The position numbers were made by a program, and so were the translations under genes. Shown piece after piece: positions 1 to 11,584 of a DNA stretch of 64,000 nucleotides (positions are counted from its first letter, which is position 1; the number at the start of each line of letters is the position of its first letter). The notes beneath the pieces were generated by a model. That model was not told the DNA's origin, made no database searches, and saw only the letters and a program-made list of their open reading frames with translations. This DNA is from Typha latifolia (Eukaryota; Streptophyta; Magnoliopsida; Poales; Typhaceae). Where the stretch lies: NCBI GenBank assembly GCA_019914945.1, contig CM034105.1:4092001-4156000 (forward strand). The letters run 5' to 3'.

Positions 1-3000
1 TCCTGCTTCTCTTGCTGGACAAGGTTGAGTTGCTCAGGGGTCTTAACTTTCCTATTGTTTTCAGCTTCTTCAATATCACCGCTTGCACGAGTATCTGGTG
101 AATGATCCAAGCTTGAGCTCGCATCCTCACTGCAACGGTTATCAACAGGGGAATTTTCCTGCTATGAAAATGCAGCATCAAATGACAACAGATGCTGAGA
201 TGTACTTCAGCCCATACATTGTAATAATTACAAATAACCCATAATCTGAAAAAAGGTACATCTCATCTCTCATATTCCATATATTTACTTACTGAAGTAT
301 ACTAATTTTACTATATTTGAAATAACTATAGCCAGGTTTGCAAGTTTTAAGGAAAATATACCATCAAACCTTCAAAGCTGTCCTCAATAAACTAATAAAT
401 TCTGAAAAAACAAACAAATCATAGAACTTGAAAGGGCAGGTTCCCATGGCTATAAATTGTAAAATAGTGAATGTGGATAATCAATAATAGCAAGGAAGTT
501 GATACACAGATCTTGGTAGCAACCTCTAGCTTGAACTGCTGGGAGAGATTACTGTTTGTTATAGCTATTTGACTCTCCTCACGTTCCTTCCTACGCCTCC
601 TGACTACGCAAACAGCACACAAGCAATCGCTTTTATGGCGGTCAATCCTGGATTGAAATTCATTACATTAAAGTTAAACTTCACGAGACAATGAAGTTGT
701 TTCATGATGTAAACAAATTGAAGCAGAAGAACCATGAGATTATTCAGTCTGCAATTCAAAATGCAAAACCTAAATGATGAACTTGTATGATAAATCAGTC
801 AAAGGCAAGAAAAAAAAACCTGTCTAAAATGATTAGAAATGTAAAAAGAAATAGTGGCAGTTGGAAAATATGAGCATAAAAAAAGAGATACTGACTCTTG
901 GTAATCCATCTTCCAATGGTACAATGAAGATAAGAGAGGATAACATAATAGCTATGCCAAAACAGTAATACTATGGCATGTGTCATCTAGCAGCTTTTTC
1001 CACTGTGTGAAAGGAAAATTTCCATGTAACTTATGTTAAAACTGTAGTTAATAAAGCATCACAACATTTCTTATTTATTTGAAAAGACAACCTTTAATAC
1101 ATAGCAAAAATTGTATATTTTCCGTCAAAATATTCCAAACGCATCAATGACTATATTGTACAGAAATCATGTCACAGGTAATTTTAAATTGGTCCGGTAA
1201 CTTGTACCAAGTTTAATCGAGAATATAATAATGTTGCACAACAAATTTGTATATAGAAAATAAAATGTACTTGGTTGCCATTATTTATCTTGCTCATTTT
1301 TTTCTTCCTCTGCATTCCATCTAGACTTTCTATTAGTTTGGCTCTATGAGGATGACTCCTTAATTCTCGAGGGCACTTTTCATTGTGCATCTCGATTATT
1401 TTCAAGAATACCACAGGACACATAGTAAAAGGCCAAAAGAAATCCTTCCAACTTACTAAGAGAACAAATAGGAAACTGAAAGAAAATGCATATCCAGTAG
1501 AAAGGGGGAAAAAAAGCAAAGTAATTACGCATAACGCCGTCGCTTGTGCTTTGGCTTGACCTTTGAATACACCTTATCTTGCGAAGACCGCATAGCCTCC
1601 TCAATCTGAGTATGGTCAGTGGAACCTACAGAGAAATTTCAATTACTTTGAAATGCGTCTTTCCAACAACTAGAGTAATACTATAAACTCAATAATTAAA
1701 AAACATAAAATTTGCACAATTTTCAATTAGAATTCCTAAATGTGAATAATACAACTATATGTGCAAGTACAATGCTGTCAACATCTATGGATCATATCAT
1801 AATAACTTTACTATCGCCGAAATCATGTAACTTAATAATGGATAATAAGATGGAACTTGCAAAAGCCCAAGGATTTGTATGTATCAAAAACAAAGGTGTA
1901 GTGCCCCATCCCTAACAGACTAGAATGTACTAACACATAGTAGAATAGAAGACTGATCCATATGCAATGATGGATATGCAGAATTGACTATGTCTATCTA
2001 CTGCAAGACTGCAACTAAAAGACTAGATTTAACTGGCAAAGAAGCACCAAAACGGATTGAAACTGGAAAAGCAACGGAACAATTTGTAAGCTGTTAAATT
2101 CAACACCTACAGACAAGGCTCCAAGGCCCGAAGTAGTTTCAACTTTCAAGCTTCAGCATTGCTTTGAGGGAGTTGACAAGCAAAATTAAAGAAAACAGAG
2201 TCATGAAAATCAACTGATAACATGAATCATGTAAATGGTAAATAACTTGTCTGAAATTCTATAAAAAATATATAAGTCGGGTCATTATGAAGAAAAAGAC
2301 ATGCTCCCTACTCCAAGTCTCCACCAAATCTGGGTATGCCTCCATGAGCGATCGCAATGTTGTTGCTCAATCTACGAGTACTATATTGCCCATTTCAGCT
2401 TCCCATACAATATAATAACCATATAGAATGAAAAACATTATAGCTAAGAGAGATTGTCTAATACTTACCATTATCTCGTGCATCAAAATACAAGCCTTCT
2501 GCCAACCAATACTTCATGAAGTTCTTCTTCACCCGTTTCATAAGGTCCACTATATAATCACCTTTCTTGTTGTATTTGTAACAATTCTGCCAAATAAATT
2601 GCACGTCCTTGTAAACATCTTCTGAGTTCATGTACTTCTGTCCTTGTTCTAGATCATCACATATTGTACCAAAATCCATAGGAGTGTCTATAATATCAAA
2701 ATAATCCTGAAAAAGGAAATTTTAGTATTGGTCAAGTTAGATAGAATATACAGGCGCACGCACACTAGAAAGCATGTCATCATGCCGTTACACGTGAATA
2801 TATGGACATGACATTCATGTCTACTGACACAAGCACGTAAGTGTTATACATGGATATAGACTGATGCTGAAAAACTGCAATTGTATTGTCTAATAACGAT
2901 GAAAGGAAATTTTGATGGATCCACTACATCCACCTCTAGATATGTGGATCAGGATACATACTATGATATTAGTATTATGTACTTCTTTTCTTTCTCTTTT

Positions 3001-4836
3001 TTGATCATTTATAACCACTGGCAAGGGTTATGTCAAAGAAGCTTATAAAGTGGTCATTCATTTGCTGACTCTTACACAATTAAAATGTGTCTGTTGTAAT
3101 GTTTATACTGCTCCATGATCAATTTATTACTTCAAATTATGTAAAGATCTCATAATTGAAACTACTTTTATGACAAAGAAGTTGCTTTAGAATATCAAAT
3201 CTAGCAAAGCAACTGGTCTAGTCCAGCTTTAACTTTAATACAACATTAGCTTCCCACAGAAGGATGGCGGTGACAGGCATGTTGATCGACACAAGTCAGC
3301 ACATTCTTGTCACTCTCTTCTCGACAGTAATAAAGGGGAAAATCTCAGCATTCCCCTGCGCACCTTCTTTGCACCCTGTGAAGACCCCATGCTGACTTTG
3401 TGTTGACCCACATCGACCCAATGCCGAACTTGGCACTACTTGGAATGAGGATATCCCACCTAATGATGGTTACAACTGTCGAGGATTAACGTGTTGACAG
3501 TTAACTGGAACCTCATGTGCCACTGGCATAACTATATTCCTTACTTGAGCAAGCTATTGAGTTGTCAAAACATAAAAGGTTAGAGAGATGCTTAGATTAG
3601 GACCTTAATGAGGTCAAATTTGCAAAATATACAACCTCACACCTGGTTACACAATTACACCATGGCAACTTCAGTATAAAGTTAACAGAGCTTCTCCAGT
3701 GCATTTGGGAAATAACAACAAGAAGACATTATTTACAAAGGATAATGCAAGGCAGTATAGCAACTTTTAGCATTTGGATATTCAACTCAACCATATGAAC
3801 TTAAAGGCACAAAGTGTGCTAGTTATTTTTAGCTTCATGTTAGTTAAAACATGTAAAAAACTTCGGGATACTCCAATTAATTAAGTCGGCCAGGACATAT
3901 TCTCCACAGGCAGTAAGGATGTTTAGATAATATACTTTATCTATTCAGAATTTTGAAAACATACTTACAGGTATTCCGAGAGCAACCGGATTCACTGGGG
4001 TGTTGAAGGGAACAGCTGCATCCATCTTCATAACTTTCTTAATCACCTGTAGAACAAAATATTGCTAATGCTACAAGCCCATCATCCTCATATAAATATC
4101 ATACTTGACAGGTAACCATGTTCAGAATTTTGATTAAAGAGGTCCTACTTACTGCCAATGAGGTAGCCAACTCTTTCTCATTGTAACGAGGATCCTTGAA
4201 AGGTGATTTTATTTGAATTCTGGGCATTGCTGAATCTGTGCTTTTCTCATTAGCTACAAGAAGAGGGTTTCCCTCATTTGGCTTCTGCAGAGGGCTATTT
4301 AGCTTATTGGCATCCTTATCCTGCACAGTTTCACTTGATAAACCTAAGCCCTTTGAAGACTTAATCTTGATGCTGCTTGGTTTTCTTGGTAAATACTCAG
4401 AAGCATCCTTTATTTCTGATGTTTGTCCATCTGAATGGACACTATCCTCCTTCTCTACAGGAGCTTCCTTTATCTCTACTGGAGCTTGCAGACTGTTCTG
4501 GCCTGCGTCACTAGGTGTTTGTGCATCTGAAGAACTTCGATGAGGTTCTAACACTTTTGAAGATCTAAGTTTCACCCTAACACGACGATATCCTGTTATT
4601 GGTTTTGATCTATTATCAGGTGCATCAACATCAATACTTGACACAGTGTTCCGCATCTCTGACGCAAGGGAAGGTGGTTGAATATCCATCTCGGAATTAA
4701 GTTGGCTGTCATTACTCTGATCCAAGGTTATGTTATCTTCTGCATTTACACGAACTGGTGATGTAGCTGGAACACTCGCCACCTCCTTCTTTTTCCCTTT
4801 CTTCTTACCTGCTTTAGATCCTCGCTTGCGCTTCAT
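1..4836 (-). CDS. Single-bromodomain protein, plant SWI/SNF BRD type (3' end off window)
   Basis: Predicted nuclear acetyl-lysine reader. Exons: 4153-4836, 3969-4046, 2469-2706, 1529-1625, 524-647 and 1-158 (continues left); all junctions are GT-AG and keep frame, giving about 459 residues so far. The start at 4836 gives a lysine-rich N-terminus (MKRKRGSKAGKKKGKKK) with an in-frame stop upstream. A Ser/Lys-rich disordered region fills residues 1-225. The bromodomain lies at about 230-325, with PMDFGTI in the ZA loop and NCYKYN carrying the acetyl-lysine-binding Asn near residue 300. Residues about 367-388 hold a Cys-rich basic block (HKSDCLCAVCVVRRRRKE) that I associate with plant BRD1/BRD2/BRD13 proteins. 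A non-coding first exon probably ends near 5666 (CGCAGAG/GTAACT). Subfamily assignment is from memory of the motif; the bromodomain itself is clear. Confidence 0.85.
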
Positions 4837-5664
4837 GTCTTGTTTATTATTCGTATGTATATTACCTCCAGATAGTGAGGTGAAATTTTACTTACTAACG
4901 CTACTCTTTGAGATGCACAAGTACAGCCCCTCTGTTAAGAGTTCCCCGCAGATAAGAAAAAGGCTGCAAGAGAAATAAAAGTCCCATATTATATTATTAT
5001 TAGACCTTCTTCGTGGAGAAAAAACAAAGAAGCAACAAAATACAATCTTGCAATAGTTTCTGAGTCATATGAAGGATTTTAATGAAGAGAAGTAAAGTAA
5101 TTGTGAAGTAACAAAATAAATGGGAGAAATCAACCAAATCCAAATAGTTTCTTTTAATAAAGTATGCAGACAGCTAGCTCATCGAATACAGCAGCGGGAG
5201 TGACAGAAGATGGAGGCAGGTGAGCACTGTCTTCTCTCCTTTTCCCTTTCTTCCTCATTTCCCTTCTCTTTCCTCCATACTGCAAATCTAGGGTTGCGAG
5301 TTATGGCGGAACCTATTTTACTTTAATTCGACGGAATGGTTTTGAATTAAAGGCTATAGAGGTTCCTATCTCATGCACTGGCGGTTAAGTCACAAACAAA
5401 TCATGCCTCATGAGAGAAATTTCAAAATTTCAAAAGATTTAAAATAAAATATAAAAAACTCAACTAAGTTCATCGCATAAGCATGCGAAAAGCAACTAGA
5501 AAAATCCAAGCCTAGAGATTACAAAAACTCCTACGAAATAAATCACCCTACTTTGCAATTAGCCGGAATCCAAATTGACGCAAAGAAAGCACAGGCCTCA
5601 TAAGTAGCAGAGAGATTAGGGTTTCGGATCGTCGATTAAGCGAAGGAGAAAGAGATTAAGAGTT

Positions 5665-5760
5665 ACCTCTGCGAAGCTCGTCACCAGTGTCGGAGAACGC
5701 TCGCTCGAACTTCGAAGAGATGGAAGCGACCGTAAACCGCGAGATTGAGGAGCCAGAGAG
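5665..5760 (-). promoter_or_regulatory. Probable non-coding first exon / 5' UTR of the bromodomain gene
   Basis: On the minus strand this stretch is GC-richer than its surroundings and ends in a good splice donor (GCAGAG/GTAACTCT at about 5665). A possible further non-coding exon lies at about 4897-4969 (acceptor TTCTCTTGCAG, donor GTAAGTAAAA). The transcription start was not determined. Confidence 0.35.
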
Positions 5761-5839
5761 ACTATAAAATTTACGTAAATCAAGCCCTCAAAACTAAAGA
5801 AGTGGAATGCCAGAAAGGTCGAAATATCGAGTCGGATTA

Positions 5840-6800
5840 GGCCCCTTTTAAATGGATCCGGATCTCATAATCTATCAAAGTCGGTTTCGGATGTACACCA
5901 CAATAGGTGCGGGGCATTTAATCACGTCTATCCAATGGTTCAGATTATATTCCCTCAAATTCTCTCACGTTATATTTTCTTTCAAACACAATCCGAATCA
6001 ATGCATTCATACATATCCAACCGAGTGCATAGACATTGACCCTAAGACATGCAGTCAGCTCCTCATAATCTACGTTCACCACGTTGGGTCAAAACTTTTT
6101 TTTATCATGAGCTTGTACGTTAATTATATGTTAGACATAAAATTTAATATATTTTTTTTAATTTAAATTAGATATATTGACCAACTCTCTTAAGAATGGA
6201 TCATTAGATCATGAATCAAGCTAATGGTAGCACACACATGTGCAATCTATTTTTATTTCCTTTAGGAAACAAAAAATTCTGTGGGTTAATATGTTAGCGC
6301 AATGATAGGTACGAGGTTAAGAATTTTGGTTATGTTAGAACCAAGTAGTAAGTTATTATTTATACGACCCCTATTTTCTCATTTTAAGATGTCTATTTTA
6401 TTCTACATACAAATTATAATTACTTTCTATTATAATTAAAGTAAAATTTTCTTTTCAGATTTTTATTAAGCCAAACTAGGCTTTTCTCTTCCATAGTATG
6501 TGGTTATTATATGGCCATATTTCCATGGAAAATCTACAGGGCAAGTATAATTATCATAAAATTCTACCTACACCTGAGCAGAAAATTTATTGTTTAGCTC
6601 TCACAGATTGTAAATAATCCAGAAGATTATTCGGATTCATATTAATTACATCAGATGATCATACAAGTTAAGCTACAATATAATATATATATATATATAA
6701 GCAAAATTTTTACATCAGAAAGTTCTATAACTCTAAGATCCACGTCTTCCTAAAGATCCATTCCTAATAAGGTTCCAAATACTGCATCAAATACAACATA
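5840..6800. other. AT-rich intergenic region, no gene seen
   Basis: Separates the 5' end of the bromodomain gene from the 3' end of the Aux/IAA gene. It contains a short TA run near 6684-6700. No protein family, RNA gene or complete transposon was recognised. Confidence 0.5.
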
Positions 6801-6810
6801 ACTCTCTCTA

Positions 6811-7033
6811 CTACCTTATTACTTCAACAAATTCTCTCCATGTTTCCAGTGTGATCAGCCTGCAAAAAGGTCATCCAACACCACCATGAGTGTTTGAAAA
6901 GAATTAAATCTCTCCTTTTGTATCAAAATATATATATTTCTACTTTCAAACATACGTTGCAGAATGAGCTTCCACAGTGTTGTGCTCTAGGATCTTGTGT
7001 GATATATAGCCTTCTCACTGAGGTGATGAACAA

Positions 7034-7066
<33 letters not shown>

Positions 7067-8726
7067 CTTTTGTATTAGAATCTACTCCTCCTCTTCTATG
7101 CAAATCATTTGAGTAGAGAAAACTTACTCCCATGGAACATCACCGACAAGCATCCGATCCCCTTCGTTGTCTTCATAAATAAGAATATAATTAGAAGGAA
7201 TGGTCTCAACTTGATCATCTTGATTTGAGTTCTTCACAACATCATCTGAACAAGATAAAAGGAGGGACTATTTTTTGTCATCCACTGCATAGGGATATAT
7301 AACTACTAATTGAAATGTAGTCAGTCTTAATAGAATTTGACATTCTTCTTTTAAGAAGATGCCTCATGACGTAAACAAACTCTTAGTAATTGCACTTGAA
7401 AAGGAAAATTGTGGAACATCTTTGATCCAGAACTTACAAGACAAAAAATTGTGGAACATCTTTTGGAGCACATAAGAAAGCGAATCATAGCTATTGTATG
7501 CCTTCAAATCTATCTTCCTTCCAACTGTGCAGCCTTCTACGTTTACCTTTACGAACATCGTCGGGCTAGTAATTATTTTAGATTCATTCTTCATGTCGAC
7601 GAGCTTTGTCATCTCTGCTTCCTGTTCTGAATTAGTAGGCTTTGACAGGTGAGGAGATCCTAAATTCCTTCGAAAAGTGTGGATAGGAGGCCAGCCGACC
7701 ACTGGTGGAGGGGGATGCATAGCCCTGACAGTGTTCAGAAGTTACATTTAGATAGTTGTCTTATTGCATACTACGCAAGGATCATATCTAATTGATTAAA
7801 TTTTAGAAGATGGTAACATGTACTAAGTATGATATTGAGAGTTTCTTGGATTAAATCTTTAATAAAAGAAGTATTGCTCTCTGTTGCTATTTAATATAGA
7901 ACTGACCTTATGTTGTCACTGTATACCACAGAGCAGGCACTCCTTTTTTATCACCACAATTCCATCACTGTCATGCAAAGCTCTTTAGAATTCAAAAGAT
8001 GCTACCCAATCATTCCTTGTCCCAAACCACATTCCAAGTAGTTTTTAGAGAAAACAAAGGAATAATCTTGTCTTGAGCAAGAATTTTTGGCTTAGCAAAA
8101 ACCAATATTGGCGTATTACTTGTCCAAAATAAGATGATCGACATTTTTCATGAAAACTGAGCCATGAACTCGGCACAAAATAATCTGACATGAAATTTAG
8201 GGAAAAAAGAACTGAATAATTGATATTCACTTTTACCTCAGTGGAAGTGTATTTGTTAGTTGTCAAGTTCATATGGAGCATATTCGTTGGAAGATAAAAG
8301 TTAAGGATTATATACATACAAAGAAGGAAGGAAGAAGATCTTGACATCTTATACAGTAATAAGGAAAGAGTATCCAAATCCAAACCTTGAGACATGACAA
8401 CTGTTTAGAGTTTGGTGAGCTTGCTCTAAAACAACCTTCTGTTGCCTGGAAGGCAGATTCCAGGGATGGATTCCAGTCTCAGAGAAGCACCTCTTTGCCC
8501 CTCCAATGGTAGGTCCATCCTTGTTTTGGATTACTATTCCATCTTGGGGAGTGCTCAACCCTGTCCTTGGGCCTTCACTACCTTCAAACACAGTATCTGA
8601 TGACATGCCAAGCCTAAGCTCCAAGTGCTTCTGGACACAACTTTCTGCCTTCTTATCTCTATTCTCATCTAGCCCATCTCCTAATTCCTCATCTTTGAGT
8701 TGCAGTTCTAGCAGTGCAGACTTCAT
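6811..8726 (-). CDS. Aux/IAA auxin-response repressor
   Basis: Nuclear repressor of auxin response factors, degraded through TIR1/AFB receptors. Secure exons: 8386-8726, 7438-7724, 7128-7245; junction frames match. The start at 8726 follows an in-frame TAG. Domain I EAR motif is LELRLGM (about residues 36-42). The domain II degron is VVGWPPIHTFRRN, close to the consensus and so probably auxin-labile. The PB1 part begins MFVKVNVEGCTVGRKIDLKAY (domain III) and continues to IYEDNEGDRMLVGDVPW (domain IV). The usual last exon (MFxxSVKRLRI) was not found. The best acceptor (CTTTTTGCAG) leads to exon 6811-6859, in phase, coding ELITLETWREFVEVIR then stop, giving about 264 aa. If the last intron is retained, translation stops right after VPWE at 7124-7126. 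Family call is certain; the C-terminus is not. Confidence 0.85.
7037..7065. repeat. (TA)n microsatellite
   Basis: Uninterrupted TA dinucleotides inside the putative last intron of the Aux/IAA gene. Confidence 0.9.
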
Positions 8727-8949
8727 GGCTTCCTTTGCCAGTTGCTAAAGATAGTTGAGATGGATGGATAGAAGGAAGTAGTAAGTGGATGGAAGACACT
8801 CTTGTGGAGGTTTTATGGGGGAAGGAAGCAGATGAAAAGGAGTGAGGCTTTGTTTTGGTGGCACACTGAAGTGGAGTGGTGGGTCTGGGAGTGTGATACC
8901 TGAAGGCAGGCTCCACTTTGTGGGGACTTGAGAGATACATTTCAGTTAT

Positions 8950-10570
8950 TTTATGTCTTTTCTATCCCAATCCTATTCATTGTGTAATCTATTTGGATAG
9001 GCCACAGATATTTATTCCTTTTCGACTTCTTGCATAACAACAAGCAGACAGTCAGCAAATATGTCGAAAAAGAAAAGTTTTAAGAAAGGAATACTAGCAA
9101 ATCATGCAAGAAACAGAACTGAAAGCTAGCTCAGAAAGTAAAATTAGCTAAGTACAAAGATAAAAGTATTAACAGCAAAAGTGGGATTGATTCTGGATTA
9201 CTCTTCTTGCGGTAAAAGAAGTACGAAGAAAGTGCGCGATCAAATGATAAAAATTATATTCCTAGCAAGCAAACGAATTGTAGCCTTATCATTGATGTGT
9301 TCCCCTATGGTGTTCATTTTTCTCAATCTCCCTTCAGCTAATTGACATCTTTTTACAATAACCAGACCACTTTAACTTAGATTTGCGGCTAATGGTGGGG
9401 GCACTGTCATCATTCTTAATCCATGATTATGACATTAGAATATCTGCTTTAAATTGCGGCAGATCTTAATGGAGGCAAGACATTCTATATAGCTTACCAG
9501 CTAGACATTGTTATTTAATTGCTTATTCCATCAATTATGAGTGGATAAATGATTCGTTTATTCCATCAGCATTATACATGTGGTCCTACTCTATCTTCTA
9601 CTTCAGTGAGTATTATATAATTTGGATGCTTGTTGAACTGATAATAAACACTCTAAGTATGTGCTTCTCTTTTAATGCCGTAAAATTATGCTCATAGGTA
9701 TCACTCTCTCTCAGTAATATTGCCAGTTGATCTATTTAAAAATTTGTTAGGAAAGGAGGTAATATATATGTGTAGTAACAGATGCAAGTAATGAGAATAG
9801 CCATGATCCAACATTGAATGGCCTCTAGAATTTAGGACATTTCAGAAGACTAAGTACAGTTATGAAGTAGCAGCCTAAATCCTATGACCCAAAAGCAGTG
9901 ATAGCCTTAGTTTTTAACCACCACCTCATGTCCCTTGTAGAACTTTCCTTGATTCTTCTTGCACATTAATAGGAGAAAGGAAAGAAAAGGTGTCATCTCA
10001 AGTTGAAAGAAAGGGAAGAACAAAAATAGCTCTATTGAGTGGGTGATAAAGGTGAGATGATATTACTGAAATGAAAAGTTTGGTCATGATCACATATAGG
10101 TGGGGATGCATCTAAACCACCATACAACAATCATTGCAGGCAAAGTTTGGATCCTCATCAAGTTTCAGAGATGCTGCCTAAGGTTGATATTTATCACTTA
10201 TGCCAATTTATTTTCCTTATCTTTCTTTCTTTGTGGCATATAGATAGATAGAGTGGGATTAATCAAACTGAAGCCTGCGAAAATGGATTAAATGAACACG
10301 AAGAAAACTATGTTAGAATTACAAAGAAAACCTTGCATGCCTTTCTTGGACCTGTCTAACTGTGCATTTTGATAGGAAAATGAGTGGAGTTATTTGCACT
10401 TGGCCTCATCAAGAGAACGGTGGGATTCTACTAAGCAGTTTTCTTTTGCTAGTGCGAAGTCTTTATCAAAGTCACTATATTCCCCTGTTAAGATGTACCA
10501 TTCATTTCTATCCTTGACCTTTGGTGGTGGTGGTTAAGTTCAGGCTGCTTTCTAGAACAGTAAAAAAGAA

Positions 10571-10609
<39 letters not shown>

Positions 10610-11500
10610 GCCATATATTCTTATTTACATTTGTCAAAATCTAGTGCCAATTCATTCTAAGAATATATTGAGAGCTGAATGTTTCAAGAATAATCCTTAT
10701 AAACTAAAATGAAAGCTAATATTTGAAAGCCCAATTTAATTAGAAGTATGTCCTAGAAAAGGAGAAGGTTTTTCATAGTTGGTACCATGAACGTTGACCT
10801 AGTTAGGTGTAAGACCACTAGGAGTCTTGGAAATTTGGGAGACAAATCGTTGACAACCATAATGGAAGTATTAAAGGTATCAACTGATCATTTCCAACTA
10901 ATATGAGAAGTTTCTGCAGTGCAGCAAGCAAGCCTCGATGGAGATGGCCAACCTATGTAGTAAGAGTGGCTTTATTCTTTCTCTCTGGTTTTGAATCTAT
11001 AAAATCTATGCAAGCTTCTATCTACCATTTAGGCATTTGCGTTTTATTCTAAATATTTCCACTTCTAAGTCTTTTTCTACGAGACTTTTATATATCAAAT
11101 TAAAAAATTTAGTGTATACGAATCAATTTAAATATTTTGATCGTCCACACTAACAACTCTGATTGTATTTAAACATTATGTTCTCTTTATGATTTGAGCC
11201 CTATCTTATTGTTTTTATAAGAAAATTGTTATACTATATCAAAATTGAAGTGATAAGATAGGGTTCGAACCAGAAAACCCCATTTTGTAGGGTATTTTGT
11301 GCAAACTTTCATTTTATATACAACTGAGTCTGAGTGTGGTCCAAGTTCGGCCCGGCCCATGCGAACCATTACGAGTGGTTCAGATGGTTCCTCTTGATGC
11401 GATCATCACAGCTGTATGAAGTACTACGAACGGTTTGATTAATTTGCTTCGCATTCGACGAAATCACGAATCGCGATGCCGGTGTCATCGCCTACCACTT
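8950..11500. other. Divergent intergenic region, Aux/IAA to adenylate kinase
   Basis: About 2.8 kb between two genes transcribed away from each other, so it should hold both promoters. No gene seen. It contains a TA run followed by a T tract (about 10571-10606) and a small inverted repeat at 11199-11271. Nothing else recognised. Confidence 0.5.
11199..11271. repeat. Small inverted repeat (hairpin)
   Basis: Arms GAGCCCTATCTTAT and ATAAGATAGGGTTC are complementary with one mismatch and separated by about 38 nt. It sits about 310 nt upstream of the adenylate kinase start codon. It could be a MITE relic. Confidence 0.45.
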
Positions 11501-11542
11501 GATTACTTTGCTTCCGTGTCGAGGGGGAGAGAGTGTGCGTGT

Positions 11543-11581
11543 CAGTGTGTGCGTGTGTGTGTGTGAGAGAGAGAGAGAGAG
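11543..11581 (+). repeat. (GT)n(GA)n tract in the 5' leader of the adenylate kinase gene
   Basis: A GT/GC repeat passes directly into a GA repeat and ends three bases before the ATG at 11585. GA tracts in leaders are typical binding sites for plant BPC/GAGA factors; a role here is inference. Confidence 0.7.
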
Positions 11582-11584
11582 GCC

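Noticed and set aside
1527..1625. Reading the in-frame TAA at 1525-1527 as the end of the bromodomain protein
   Set aside because: A donor just before the TAA joins in phase to exon 524-647, which carries a recognised family block, so the spliced form is preferred.
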